Assembly (NCBI GenBank): GCA_934294885.1
Contig: CAKRAK010000006.1
Span: forward strand, 1-64,000
DNA length: 64,000 nucleotides
Direction of reading: 5' to 3'
Source of the DNA: an uncultured Lachnospiraceae bacterium
Lineage (GTDB): Bacteria; Bacillota; Clostridia; Lachnospirales; Lachnospiraceae
The notes under the pieces are model-generated. The model was given only the letters and a program-made list of their open reading frames with translations, had not been told where the DNA came from and ran no database searches. The position numbers and the translations under genes are program-made. This document shows positions 35,370-44,902 of the stretch, piece by piece (position 1 is the stretch's first letter; each line of letters starts with the position of its first letter).

Positions 35370-36851
35370 ATGGATTTGAAAAACATGTCGGATAAGAGTC
35401 GTGAGAATGCATCGGCAATGTTTTGTTATACGGTATTGGTTGTTATACTGGCAGCATGTTATTTATTGGAAGTGATAAAAGGAAGCAGAACGGTTTTCTA
35501 TTATTTAATATTTTTGATCTTGTTGCTGGTTCCTTATGTGATATGTAAGGTAATGGTTGTAAAGGACAGAGAATCTGATTCGGTGCGTTATGTTATGGCA
35601 GGTGGATTTTTTATCTTTTATTTGTATGTTATATTTACCACTGTATCCGTAATCGCGTATGTATATGCAATTATGATTGCAGTTGTTTTAATCTGTTATA
35701 ATGACAACAAAGTATTGGTTTCTTACATGGTCGGAGTGACCATTGGAAATATTGCACATGTGCTCTATCTTGGAGTAACCCATCAGATTACTTCTGATGT
35801 GCTGCCGGATTTGGAAATCAGAATTGCATCTTTAATTTTATTTACCTTGTTTTTGTCAAAGAGCGCAAGGACCTTGGAATTGACGAACCGTAATCGGGTG
35901 GAAGAGGTTGAACGGGAAAAAGAGAGAGTTTCCCGGTTGATGGAACAGATTCTTCGTGTTTCCAATGAAATAACAGCAAATATCGGAACTGTTTCCGAAA
36001 AAATGGATATTTTAAGTGAGACGGCAAATAAAACAAGAGTATCCATGGAGGAAGTAAATCAGGGAACCGGGGATACCGTAGATTCCATTCAGATGCAGAT
36101 GAAGATGACAGAAGAAATTCATCAGGCAATTGATAAGGTTAGTGATTCCACAAACAGTATTTCAGATAATATAGAAGCAACGAAAAAAGAGATTCAGGAA
36201 TCAAAATATAACATCGATGAACTGATTCATCATGTAGAACTGTCAAATCAGTCAAATAAAAATGTTTCAGAGGAAATTGAAAAGTTAAATGATTATGCAG
36301 AAAAAATGCAGTCTATCATTGGACTGATCAATGGGATTACTTCGCAGACAAGCCTGCTTGCATTAAATGCCAGTATTGAGGCTGCAAGAGCGGGAGAAGC
36401 GGGAAGAGGCTTTGCTGTTGTTGCATCCGAGATTTCCAATCTTGCAACTCAGACAAGCGAGGCAACCATTAATATTACAGAGTTGATAGATAATGTATCT
36501 TCTGAATTAACCAATATGGTACATGTCATTGGAACTATGCTTCACAACGCAGAGGAACAGAATGTATTTGCAAATAAAACAGCCCACAGCTTTGAGGAAA
36601 TCGCTTCCATGACCAATCTGGTTTACCGGGAATCTGATAAATTAAGAGAGATGGTAACCAATCTAAGTGAGGCAAATGAGCAGGTAATCAGGGGAATTGA
36701 AACCATTTCTTCTGCTACAGAGGAGGTTACGGCTCATTCCGGTGAGACATTAGAGTCAACAGAAAGAAATAGCAGTATTGCAGGAGAGGTAGAGGAGATT
36801 ATAGAGGTATTAAGCAATCTTGCCTCTGAATTATCTGCGGTAGAATCATAA
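35370..36851 (+). CDS. Methyl-accepting chemotaxis protein
   Basis: 493 residues. The N-terminal 165 residues are a bundle of about six hydrophobic segments with short loops and no large extracellular ligand domain. No HAMP domain is evident. The cytosolic coiled coil follows, with the conserved signalling tip GLINGITSQTSLLALNASIE then ARAGEAGRGFAVVASEI, which contacts CheA and CheW. The sensed signal would be in or near the membrane. CAGGAGG lies ahead of the ATG. It is followed at 17 bp by hisA, apparently co-transcribed although unrelated in function. Confidence 0.92.
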   Translation: MDLKNMSDKSRENASAMFCYTVLVVILAACYLLEVIKGSRTVFYYLIFLILLLVPYVICKVMVVKDRESDSVRYVMAGGFFIFYLYVIFTTVSVIAYVYAIMIAVVLICYNDNKVLVSYMVGVTIGNIAHVLYLGVTHQITSDVLPDLEIRIASLILFTLFLSKSARTLELTNRNRVEEVEREKERVSRLMEQILRVSNEITANIGTVSEKMDILSETANKTRVSMEEVNQGTGDTVDSIQMQMKMTEEIHQAIDKVSDSTNSISDNIEATKKEIQESKYNIDELIHHVELSNQSNKNVSEEIEKLNDYAEKMQSIIGLINGITSQTSLLALNASIEAARAGEAGRGFAVVASEISNLATQTSEATINITELIDNVSSELTNMVHVIGTMLHNAEEQNVFANKTAHSFEEIASMTNLVYRESDKLREMVTNLSEANEQVIRGIETISSATEEVTAHSGETLESTERNSSIAGEVEEIIEVLSNLASELSAVES

Positions 36852-36868
36852 TTCCGGAGGAAGGATAA

Positions 36869-37645
36869 ATGCAGTTTCGACCATGTATTGATATTCATAA
36901 CGGAAAAGTTAAACAAATTGTTGGTGGTTCCTTAAAGGATACAGAAAATCAGGCCAAAGAAAATTTTGTCTCTGTTCAGGATGCTTCCTTTTATGCCAAT
37001 ATGTATAAAAAAAGCAAGATAACAGGTGGACATATTATTTTATTGAATAAAGCAGGTACCAAATATTATGAGGAAGACGTACAACAGGCAAAGCTTGCAT
37101 TGGAAGCGTATCCCGGTGGTCTGCAGATTGGTGGCGGTATTTGTGGGGATAATGCCAAAGAGTTTCTTCAATATGGTGCCAGTCATGTAATTGTTACATC
37201 TTATGTTTTTTCGGATGGAAGGATTAATTATGACAGATTAAAGGAATTGGTTTCCATTGTCGGAAAAGAACATTTAGTGTTGGATTTAAGCTGTAGAAAA
37301 AAGGAGAATCAGTATTATATCGTAACCGACCGGTGGCAGAAGTTCACGGATGAGGTTATATCAAAAGAGACAATAGAAAAGCTGCAGGAGTATGCAGATG
37401 AATTTTTGATTCATGCTGTTGATGTAGAGGGAAAGGCTAATGGAATAGAAAAGGAATTGGTTTCTTTGTTATCTGAATACGGGGATATTCCCATTACATA
37501 TGCCGGAGGGGTAGGTTCTTATGATGACATAGAATTGTTACGTGAGCTTTCAGGGGGAAAGTTAAATGTAACAATCGGCAGTGCCCTTGACCTATTTGGA
37601 GGTTCATTGGAATATGATAGAATAATAAAAATGATGGATGTGTGA
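36869..37645 (+). CDS. hisA: ProFAR isomerase, eukaryotic-type HisA
   Basis: 258 residues. It begins FRPCIDIHNGKVKQIVGG, which matches the fungal His6 branch of the (beta/alpha)8 isomerase rather than the usual bacterial HisA. GGLQIGGGIC near 88 and TYAGGVGSYDD near 205 are phosphate-binding loops. The acidic catalytic residues fit D8 and a second Asp in LVLDLSCRKK near 133. It converts ProFAR to PRFAR in histidine synthesis. No other his gene is near. GGAGGAAGG precedes the ATG. It lies between a chemoreceptor gene and a YfhO gene. Confidence 0.88.
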   Translation: MQFRPCIDIHNGKVKQIVGGSLKDTENQAKENFVSVQDASFYANMYKKSKITGGHIILLNKAGTKYYEEDVQQAKLALEAYPGGLQIGGGICGDNAKEFLQYGASHVIVTSYVFSDGRINYDRLKELVSIVGKEHLVLDLSCRKKENQYYIVTDRWQKFTDEVISKETIEKLQEYADEFLIHAVDVEGKANGIEKELVSLLSEYGDIPITYAGGVGSYDDIELLRELSGGKLNVTIGSALDLFGGSLEYDRIIKMMDV

Positions 37646-37646
37646 T

Positions 37647-40259
37647 ATGGAATCTAAAAAAACGGACAAAATATGGAAATTCTGTAAAGACAATTATGTT
37701 TATGTTGTAACCTTTGGTATTGCATTTTTGATTATGTTAGGTGCCTGGATTATCGGAAGGGTCGGTCCCTTTGGAGGAAAATGTCTGGTAGTTGTGGATG
37801 GGGTACATCAGTATTTGCCCTTTTTCTCGGAATATCAGGAGAAATTAAAAACTTTCGGGAGTCTGCAATATACCTATGATGTAGGACTTGGCAACAATTT
37901 TTTATCCCTATGGTCTTATTATTTATCCAGTCCTTTTAATCTGATTATTATTCTTTTTGGAAAGTCACAGCTTCCTATGATATTGAATATAATCATTTCC
38001 TTAAAGGTAATTTTAGCAGCCCTTACATTTGCTTATTTTTTGCGGCATGCAGGTAAAAAACCGGAAAAGAATCCGGGAATTGTAGTTTTTTCTTTGTTTT
38101 ATGCTTTTAGCAGTTACGTTGTGGGATATTACTGGAACCTGATGTGGCTGGACTGTATTTATGTATTCCCTCTTATTATATTGGGAATGCAAAAAATGAT
38201 GAATCAAAAGGACAGCCGGCTTTATGTTCTTACCTTATTATATAGTTTTATTTGTAATTACTACATAAGCTTTATGATCTGTTTGTTTTTGGTGTTATGG
38301 TTTTTTACCTTTCATTTCAAAAGCTTTACTGATTTTTTTGCCAGAGGATTGCGGTTTGCCATTGCATCCTTAACAACGGCGGCAATGAGTGCAGTGGTTT
38401 TGCTGCCGGCATATAAGGGAATTATGACGACAGCTTCCGCAAAGTTTGCCCTGCCGGATTGGAAATTCTACGGTAAGTTTGCAGATACCCTTCGTTCCGC
38501 ATTGTTTTGTTCGGAGGTTACAACAAATCAGATCAATGATGCGGGAACCAATTTATATTGCGGTATTTTTACGGTAATGCTGGCAATTATGTTTTTGTTT
38601 ATTAAAAATGTATCCCTTGAGCGTAAAATCAAATATTTTTGTATTCTTGCATTCCTGATTGTAAGCTGTAACAATCAGCTGTTAAATTATATATGGCATG
38701 GTTTCCATAACCAGTATGGAATTCCAAACCGTTTTGTATTTCTTTATATTTTTGTGTTGATCATAATGGCATATAAGGTATATCTGGAAAGAAAGCATAT
38801 CAGGATTTATATGGTTGTGCTGTCGTATCTGGCCAGTATGCTGTTTGTGATATATTGTTATTTTAATGCTGAGATAACCTATGAGATTAAAACATATGTA
38901 TGCAGTGTCTTTTTGCTTACGGTGTATCTTGTTTTGTTTGCTATGTATATCCGTATGCCGGAAGGAAAATATATACCAAGATATATGATGCTGGCAATTG
39001 CCGTATTAGAGGTAGTCACCAATGCATTATTCGGTTTTTCACAGGTAGGTTCTTCAGAGCCGGATTATTATTATGGGGATACATACAAATTCGATGCATT
39101 GAAGGAAAAGGTAAAAGAGGAAGAAGGAGAGAATGGATTTTATCGTTCAGATATTCTGATTCCCAAATTAGTGGATGAAGCGACATGGCATAATTTGAAA
39201 AGTGTTGGTATCTTTGGTTCAACAGTTCGGGGAGAACTGGTAACCACAATGGGACAGCTTGGTTTTTACACCGGAGCAAATGAATATCTGTATTATGGTG
39301 CAACCCCTGTGACAAATGCATTATTTGGTGTAAAATACGTATATACAAGAGAAAATGATTTTAATAATCTTTCCATGGATTTGTTTGCAACAGATGAGGA
39401 TGTTTCTGTATATCAGAATCAAAGAACTCTTCCTGTGGGATACATGGTAAAGGATGACATATTAAAATTTGAACCGGGTACCAACGGGCCGTTTACCGTT
39501 CAGAATGAATTATCCGGTGCATTAACCGGTGTAGAACCGATATTTGCTACCATTTATGAGGACATGGATGCATCCTCCTACGGAACCAATATTAAGTTTA
39601 CCCAGGTAAGCGACAATATGGTTTCTTATTCTGATGCCAATGGAAGTGCAAGAGTGGATATGTTATATACAATACCGAGGGATATGGATTTGTATATGAA
39701 CTGCAGGGGCAGTAATGTTCATAAGATTGCATTATTGATAGACGGAACTGAGGTTGCATACGACAGATATCAGGGACAGATTTTTCATATCGGTAATCTG
39801 AAGGAAGGCCAGCAGGTAGATATACAGTTTGAATTAAATGACGGTAAGGATTTATCGGGAGAATTATACTGTTATCCGATGGAATTTGTTGAAAGTCAGT
39901 TCGAAGGGTTTTATAATATATTACGGAATCAGTCGATGGATGTAACAAAATGTACAGATACCAAGATAGAGGGCACATTGACTGTGAATCAGGATGGTGT
40001 ATTTATGACATCTATTCCATATGATGAGGGATGGACATTATATGCCAATGGTAAGAAGGTAGAAACCTGTCGAATTTTAGACAGTTTTGTAGGTGCAAAG
40101 CTTCCAAAGGGAGAATATGATATCCGGCTGGTATATCATTGTTCGGGTCTGTTGACCGGTTTTGTAACTACGATGATAGGGGTTTTATGCTTTGGATTGA
40201 TCTGCGTAGTGGAAAGGAAAATGCGTAAGAAAAAAGATCTGAAGAAGCAAAATGTATGA
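37647..40259 (+). CDS. YfhO-family membrane protein
   Basis: 870 residues. At least ten hydrophobic helices occupy residues about 15-440. An early extracellular loop has the acidic GPFGGKCLVVVDGVHQYLPFF, typical of YfhO, a GT-C-like family linked to glycosylation of lipoteichoic acid and other envelope polymers. Residues about 450-830 form a beta-rich extracellular domain, followed by a last transmembrane helix (about 835-855) and a basic tail. The start is uncertain: the ATG at 37647 follows the hisA stop (TGATATG), while the ATG at 37638 overlaps it. Neither has a strong ribosome site, so coupling is likely. Confidence 0.85.
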   Translation: MESKKTDKIWKFCKDNYVYVVTFGIAFLIMLGAWIIGRVGPFGGKCLVVVDGVHQYLPFFSEYQEKLKTFGSLQYTYDVGLGNNFLSLWSYYLSSPFNLIIILFGKSQLPMILNIIISLKVILAALTFAYFLRHAGKKPEKNPGIVVFSLFYAFSSYVVGYYWNLMWLDCIYVFPLIILGMQKMMNQKDSRLYVLTLLYSFICNYYISFMICLFLVLWFFTFHFKSFTDFFARGLRFAIASLTTAAMSAVVLLPAYKGIMTTASAKFALPDWKFYGKFADTLRSALFCSEVTTNQINDAGTNLYCGIFTVMLAIMFLFIKNVSLERKIKYFCILAFLIVSCNNQLLNYIWHGFHNQYGIPNRFVFLYIFVLIIMAYKVYLERKHIRIYMVVLSYLASMLFVIYCYFNAEITYEIKTYVCSVFLLTVYLVLFAMYIRMPEGKYIPRYMMLAIAVLEVVTNALFGFSQVGSSEPDYYYGDTYKFDALKEKVKEEEGENGFYRSDILIPKLVDEATWHNLKSVGIFGSTVRGELVTTMGQLGFYTGANEYLYYGATPVTNALFGVKYVYTRENDFNNLSMDLFATDEDVSVYQNQRTLPVGYMVKDDILKFEPGTNGPFTVQNELSGALTGVEPIFATIYEDMDASSYGTNIKFTQVSDNMVSYSDANGSARVDMLYTIPRDMDLYMNCRGSNVHKIALLIDGTEVAYDRYQGQIFHIGNLKEGQQVDIQFELNDGKDLSGELYCYPMEFVESQFEGFYNILRNQSMDVTKCTDTKIEGTLTVNQDGVFMTSIPYDEGWTLYANGKKVETCRILDSFVGAKLPKGEYDIRLVYHCSGLLTGFVTTMIGVLCFGLICVVERKMRKKKDLKKQNV

Positions 40260-40272
40260 AGGAGGTAAAGAA

Positions 40273-42075
40273 ATGGTTAAAAATGATGGGGTAAGCAGGA
40301 CAAAGGTAATTTACTTTTTGTTGATTGCGGTGTTGATTGTGGTTGCAATTATTGGAGATTTTATTCTGATGGGCAAGCTGGATTCAGGAGAAGGAGAATT
40401 AAAGGGATCCATTATTGGCATATCAGTGGTAATTATTCTACTTGCAATTGTAATCGGAGCGGTTATGTTTAAGTTTGTAGCGGATGCGGAAAAGGATTCT
40501 ACGGTAAAGAGTGATAAGTATAAGAAATTATTCTTAAATCTGCCGGTAGGATTTGCCCAGGCTCAAATCTTAAAGGATGCACAATCAGGAAGGAATATTG
40601 GTTATAAGATTGTGGATGCCAATGAACGATTTGAAAATTATTTTGGTCTGGCAAAATCCGACTACTACAGTAAAGTGTTATCTGACAGTCGTTTGGATGT
40701 ATTACAGGATATTAACGCATGGTTTGAGGCATACAATAATTCCGGTACAAAATTAGGTGAGTTGTTGGATGTAGAGATAACCATGGAAAAACTGGAAAAG
40801 GTATTTAATACTGTAATGTACAAATCAGAAAGTGATTACATTAATATGGTAATCATTGATATTACAGAACAGAAGGAAACAGAGAACAAGTTATCAAAAG
40901 CAATTACAGATGCAAATGCGGCATATAAGACCCAGTCTGAATTTCTGGCAAATATGTCTCATGAGATCAGAACACCGATTAACGGTATTTTAGGTATGCT
41001 GCAGCTTACATTAATGAGTGAGGACCTGCAGGCGGATCATCGTGATAATTTGACTACAGCTAAAAACTGTGCCGATACATTATTACGTCTTATCAATGAT
41101 ATTTTGGATATTTCCAAGCTAGAGGCAGGAAAATACAATTTAAGAGAAGAAAACTTTGATGTAAAGGCTGCCATTGAGGAAATGGTTGCTGCTCAGGTTC
41201 CGATTGCGAAGGACAAGGGTCTGACATTGGATTGTAACTTTGACAGCAATATGCCGCAGCTTGTTCGGGGTGACGGACAGCGTATCCAGCAGGTATTAAA
41301 TTGTCTGTTATCTAATGCCATTAAATTTACAAGTGAAGGTGGAGTCAGAGTTAAGGTTGCATGCTTAGATGACACCTTTGAAACCATGAAGCTTCGTATT
41401 GCGGTTGCGGATTCCGGAATCGGTATTGCGGATGAAGACAGAAATAAATTATTCATTCGGTTTTCACAGGTAGATGCTTCCGATACCCGTAAATACGGTG
41501 GTTCCGGTTTAGGACTTGTTATTACAAAACAGATTGTGGAATTGATGGGTGGTACCATTACAGTTCAAAGTAAAGAGGGAATCGGTTCTACCTTTATTGT
41601 AGAGGTTCCGCTTCATATTATAAAGGCAGCTTCTGAAGAAGAGGTTGTTGAAAGTGCAGTAACAGAGGACCCTGCGGTATTCTCATTAGTAGGACATGCC
41701 AAGGCAAGAATTTTGGTAGCTGAGGATGAACCGGTGAACCAGCAGGTAATCGGTAAGCTGCTTGGTATGGCAGGTTACTCTTATGATATTGCAGAAAACG
41801 GAGAAAAGGCAGTTGAGTTATTCAAGCAGAAGGAATATCAGGCAGCATTGTTTGATGTACAGATGCCGGTTATGGATGGTCTGGCTGCAACAAGAGAAAT
41901 CCGTAAGATTGAAAGAGCGGAGAAGAGAACACGTCTTCCGATTATTGCAGTAACTGCAAGAGCAATGTTCGGAGATAAGGAACGAATTCTGGAAGCACAG
42001 TTAGATGATTATATTGCAAAGCCGTATAATCTCAATGATGTTGTGGAAACATTAAACAAATATGTAGAGGGATAA
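40273..42075 (+). CDS. Hybrid sensor histidine kinase with receiver domain
   Basis: 600 residues. Two transmembrane helices (about 12-34 and 46-68) flank a very short loop, then come a PAS-like domain (about 80-205) and a HisKA domain with phosphoacceptor His230 in SHEIRTPINGIL. The HATPase_c domain carries an N-box near 325 (LLSNAIKFTS), DSGIGIADED, and GGSGLGL. A C-terminal receiver has VAEDEPVNQQ and phospho-Asp in LFDVQMPVMDG. The sensed signal is unknown, and no separate response regulator or HPt protein is nearby. AAGGAGG lies 7 nt before this ATG; an earlier ATG at 40252 lies upstream of that site. Confidence 0.93.
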   Translation: MVKNDGVSRTKVIYFLLIAVLIVVAIIGDFILMGKLDSGEGELKGSIIGISVVIILLAIVIGAVMFKFVADAEKDSTVKSDKYKKLFLNLPVGFAQAQILKDAQSGRNIGYKIVDANERFENYFGLAKSDYYSKVLSDSRLDVLQDINAWFEAYNNSGTKLGELLDVEITMEKLEKVFNTVMYKSESDYINMVIIDITEQKETENKLSKAITDANAAYKTQSEFLANMSHEIRTPINGILGMLQLTLMSEDLQADHRDNLTTAKNCADTLLRLINDILDISKLEAGKYNLREENFDVKAAIEEMVAAQVPIAKDKGLTLDCNFDSNMPQLVRGDGQRIQQVLNCLLSNAIKFTSEGGVRVKVACLDDTFETMKLRIAVADSGIGIADEDRNKLFIRFSQVDASDTRKYGGSGLGLVITKQIVELMGGTITVQSKEGIGSTFIVEVPLHIIKAASEEEVVESAVTEDPAVFSLVGHAKARILVAEDEPVNQQVIGKLLGMAGYSYDIAENGEKAVELFKQKEYQAALFDVQMPVMDGLAATREIRKIERAEKRTRLPIIAVTARAMFGDKERILEAQLDDYIAKPYNLNDVVETLNKYVEG

Positions 42076-42090
42076 TAAAAGTAGTGATAT

Positions 42091-42146
42091 AGACCAAAAT
42101 AAGGGTCGGATACAGAGCGTGTCCGGCCCTTATTTTGGTCTTTTTT
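42091..42146 (+). terminator. Strong terminator after the hybrid kinase gene
   Basis: A 20-bp stem (AGACCAAAATAAGGGTCGGA paired with its complement, one G-U pair) with an 11-nt loop is followed by TTTTTT. It separates the kinase unit from the Tad operon. Confidence 0.95.
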
Positions 42147-42178
42147 ATGAAACAATAATGAAATAAAAATAACAGGAG

Positions 42179-42209
42179 GTTCATAAACAGGGTGGTTTAT
42201 GAACTTTTT
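42179..42209 (+). terminator. Second hairpin with T-rich tail upstream of the Tad operon
   Basis: GTTCATAAAC (42179-42188) pairs perfectly with GTTTATGAAC (42195-42204) around AGGGTG, followed by TTTTTA. It comes about 40 bp after a very strong terminator, so it may be a backup or a remnant. Confidence 0.5.
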
Positions 42210-42239
42210 ATTTTGTTTATGCAGTTTTGTTCATAATCG

Positions 42240-42268
42240 TGGACGAAGTAGGATGCAATTCCTATAAT
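42240..42268 (+). promoter_or_regulatory. Candidate promoter of the Tad operon
   Basis: TGGACG at 42240-42245, a 17-bp spacer, and a perfect TATAAT at 42263-42268, about 49 bp before the GTG start of the prepilin peptidase gene. Confidence 0.6.
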
Positions 42269-42316
42269 GACGAAAAGTAAAGGGAAACACTTACGAATCT
42301 GAAAAGGAGAAACACA

Positions 42317-42772
42317 GTGATATTTAAAACAATAACTTTATTTGCATTTCTTATTCGGTCTGCTTATACGGATTTAAAGGAGGATAGGATTGAGAACCGG
42401 CTTATTTTGTCGGGGTATGTGACAGCGATGATATTTGCTTATATACAATCCGGCGTATCCGGTATGTTAAAAAGTACAGCTGCAGCGGGAATGGTAATTC
42501 TTTGTCTCTTTCCATTGTTTATGATAAAGGGGCTTGGGGCAGGAGATATAAAGCTGTTTTCATTGATTGCTGCGTTTTTTCGGGAAAAGATAATTGGTAT
42601 TATCGCATTTTCATTTTTGGTTGGGGGCTTCATTATCCTTGTTATGATGATGATTCGGTGGTTTAAAAAGGTTCCGGTTTATAAAAAGAATGAAAGTATA
42701 CATTTTTCGATACCAATTGCAATCGGAACGTGGATTCAGATAATTGGTGACGTGTTAAAGGAGGTTACATGA
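42317..42772 (+). CDS. tadV: Prepilin peptidase TadV/CpaA (A24 family)
   Basis: 151 residues, an integral membrane aspartic peptidase with about four helices. The two catalytic Asp motifs are seen: YTDLKEDRIENRL near residue 18 and GLGAGDIKLF near 75. It cleaves the leader of the Flp pilin and the TadE-type pseudopilins. The start is GTG, 7 nt after AAGGAG. Its stop overlaps the next start (ATGA). It is the first gene of the Tad operon. Confidence 0.92.
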   Translation: MIFKTITLFAFLIRSAYTDLKEDRIENRLILSGYVTAMIFAYIQSGVSGMLKSTAAAGMVILCLFPLFMIKGLGAGDIKLFSLIAAFFREKIIGIIAFSFLVGGFIILVMMMIRWFKKVPVYKKNESIHFSIPIAIGTWIQIIGDVLKEVT

Positions 42773-43713
42773 AAACGGTAAAGATAGGCGTATATGATGA
42801 GGAGCCGGAATATGTTGAGATGTTATGTAGTTTTTTGAAGGAATGGGGAAGAGGAGCGTGGATTCTTTCCGGTTATACACAAAAAGATATGGTAAAAAAG
42901 GCGGTTTCGTCAGGACGAATGGATTTATGTATTTCTACAGAGGAGGAGCTTCTGAATGAAATACAAAAAGAGGAAAAGGAAATCGGTTTACTGTTTCTGA
43001 CCAATGGGGAAGAAAAAAATCTGACCACGGGAACAATCAGTCAGGTTTATCGGTTTCAAAGCGGAAGAGAGATTGCAGAACAGATCAGCCGGATTTTCAG
43101 CAAAAGCAGAAGGTCAGGAGAAAAGGAATTTATCGGAATTTATTCTCCTATTGGAGGCTGCGGAAAAACAAAATTGGCGGTAGATATTGTGGAGCGAGGC
43201 AGAGTGGGTAAGTACTTATATTTTGGAATGGAAGATTTCAGTTCCTTTGAAACATTTTCTGATACGGGAGAAGTTCTGTATTACATAAAGGAAAGAAATG
43301 AAGACCGGGTACAAGATATCATTCATGACTGTGATGGCAAAATAATTCTTGGTCAGGGTGCATTTGAAAATCGCTTTTTGGAAAAGGAGGATATTGCATG
43401 GTTTCGGGAGAATTTGAAGGAAAGTATATATGATGGGGCTGTTTTTGATATTGGAACCGGATCTGTTAAGGATGTGGGAGTGCTTTATTATTTTGATTAC
43501 ATTTTTGTGCCTATATTACAGGGAGCTTATCATGATGCCAAGGTGGAACATTTTAAGCAGGTAATCAAATTATATGATGCCGGGGATTTGTGGGAAAAGA
43601 TAACCTTTTTGGATATGGAAAATCAAGAGATATTAATGAATAAAATCGAGAAAATAATAAATGGTGGAATCGGGTTTGAAAAATTTGGAGCAGGAAAAAT
43701 GGAAACTTCATAA
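42769..43713 (+). CDS. tadZ: TadZ/CpaE-like ATPase
   Basis: 314 residues. An N-terminal receiver-like region (about 1-110) lacks a convincing phospho-Asp. A MinD/ParA-type P-loop follows as YSPIGGCGKTKLA near 125-137, with a degenerate Walker A, and FDIGTGS near 225 in the place of Walker B. TadZ proteins place the pilus machine at its cellular site. The 4-bp overlap with tadV implies coupling. It is divergent in sequence, so the assignment rests partly on its position before TadA. Confidence 0.8.
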   Translation: MKTVKIGVYDEEPEYVEMLCSFLKEWGRGAWILSGYTQKDMVKKAVSSGRMDLCISTEEELLNEIQKEEKEIGLLFLTNGEEKNLTTGTISQVYRFQSGREIAEQISRIFSKSRRSGEKEFIGIYSPIGGCGKTKLAVDIVERGRVGKYLYFGMEDFSSFETFSDTGEVLYYIKERNEDRVQDIIHDCDGKIILGQGAFENRFLEKEDIAWFRENLKESIYDGAVFDIGTGSVKDVGVLYYFDYIFVPILQGAYHDAKVEHFKQVIKLYDAGDLWEKITFLDMENQEILMNKIEKIINGGIGFEKFGAGKMETS

Positions 43714-44902
43714 TGTGTTAGAGGAACATTTCAGTTTGAATCAGGAATTGACGGATGATGAGATAAAAGCATGTATCGAGGCTTCTATTATGGAAAGAAG
43801 TAAAGAGATACCACTTACCTTTGAAGAAAAAAAGCAGTTGAAAAAAGAGTTGTTCAATTCCTTTCGGAAATTAGACGTGTTATCGGATTTACTGGAGGAT
43901 GAAAGCATATCGGAAATTATGATAAACGGGCCTGAAAATATTTTTATAGAACGAAAGGGAAAGCTATATCCCGTTGGAAAAGCATTTTGCAGTGAGGAAC
44001 GATTGCGTACCGTGATTCAACAGATTGTCGGAAGCTGCAATCGTATTGTAAATGAAACGGTTCCTATTGTGGATGCCAGATTATCCGATGGCTCCAGAGT
44101 AAATGTTGTACTGCCGCCGGTTGCGTTAGACGGAGCCACTATGACAATCCGGAAATTTCCAAAGAATTTTTTCACAATGGAAATGCTGATTCAAAATGGT
44201 TCTATAACAAGAGAGGTTGCACATTTTTTACATCAGCTGGTAACTGCAAAATACAATTTGTTTATAAGTGGGGGCACAGGCTGTGGAAAGACCACATTCT
44301 TAAATGTTTTAAGTAACTTCATATCCCATGACGAAAGGATTATTACCATTGAAGATTCAGCAGAATTGCAAATATCCTCTGTAAAAAATATTGTCCGCCT
44401 GGAGACGAGAAATGCAAATGTGGAAGGAGAAAATGCAATATTCATGTCAGCGTTGATCAAATCCGCACTAAGAATGAGGCCGGATCGTATTATTGTTGGA
44501 GAGGTCCGGGATCATGCGGCTATGGATATGGTAAACAGTATGCTGACCGGCCATGATGGAAGCATCAGTACCGGCCATGGCAATTCTGCTTCCGAGATTC
44601 TTCTTCGATTGGAAACCATGATCCTAATGGGATATGATATGCCGATTCTTGCAATTCGTCAGCAGATCGCAGCCGCTATCGATGTTATTGTTCACTTGGG
44701 CCGGCTTCGGGATAACAGCAGAAAGGTGTTGGAAATTGTAGAGGTATTAGGCGTGGAAGCAGGAGAGATTATAACAAAACCCTTATATCTTTTCGAAGAA
44801 ACCGAGGAGGTTGACGGAAAAATCAAGGGTACCTTGAAAAAGTGTAATTCCCTGTCTAACACAATGAAACTAAAACAAAACGGATTGGAGGTATCGTGGT
44901 AG
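43661..44902 (+). CDS. tadA: Pilus assembly ATPase TadA/CpaF
   Basis: 413 residues, a secretion ATPase that drives pilus extension and retraction. It carries EIMINGPENIFIERKG near 85, Walker A SGGTGCGKTTF near 203-213, ITIEDSAEL, an Asp-box/Walker B RPDRIIVGEVRD near 265, and a His-box TGHDGSISTGHGNS. The reading frame overlaps tadZ by 53 bp. The ATG at 43661 has no clear ribosome site; TTG at 43685 or GTG at 43715 are alternatives and would shorten the protein by 8-18 residues. Confidence 0.95.
   Translation: MVESGLKNLEQEKWKLHNVLEEHFSLNQELTDDEIKACIEASIMERSKEIPLTFEEKKQLKKELFNSFRKLDVLSDLLEDESISEIMINGPENIFIERKGKLYPVGKAFCSEERLRTVIQQIVGSCNRIVNETVPIVDARLSDGSRVNVVLPPVALDGATMTIRKFPKNFFTMEMLIQNGSITREVAHFLHQLVTAKYNLFISGGTGCGKTTFLNVLSNFISHDERIITIEDSAELQISSVKNIVRLETRNANVEGENAIFMSALIKSALRMRPDRIIVGEVRDHAAMDMVNSMLTGHDGSISTGHGNSASEILLRLETMILMGYDMPILAIRQQIAAAIDVIVHLGRLRDNSRKVLEIVEVLGVEAGEIITKPLYLFEETEEVDGKIKGTLKKCNSLSNTMKLKQNGLEVSW

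Noticed and set aside
39598..39978. 126-codon antisense reading frame inside the YfhO gene
   Set aside because: No ribosome site, no recognisable features, and full overlap with a well-supported gene.
41193..41558. 121-codon antisense reading frame inside the hybrid kinase gene
   Set aside because: Lies opposite conserved kinase domains, has no ribosome site, and its composition mirrors the sense gene.
42192..42236. Tiny GTG-started reading frame behind AGGAGG upstream of the Tad operon
   Set aside because: Only 14 codons, spacing of 12 nt from the site, and it runs through a hairpin; no reason to think it is translated.
43661..43713. 53-bp overlap of tadZ and tadA as a sign of a frameshifted fusion
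   Set aside because: Both proteins are complete as separate Tad components, and later start codons in tadA would remove most of the overlap.
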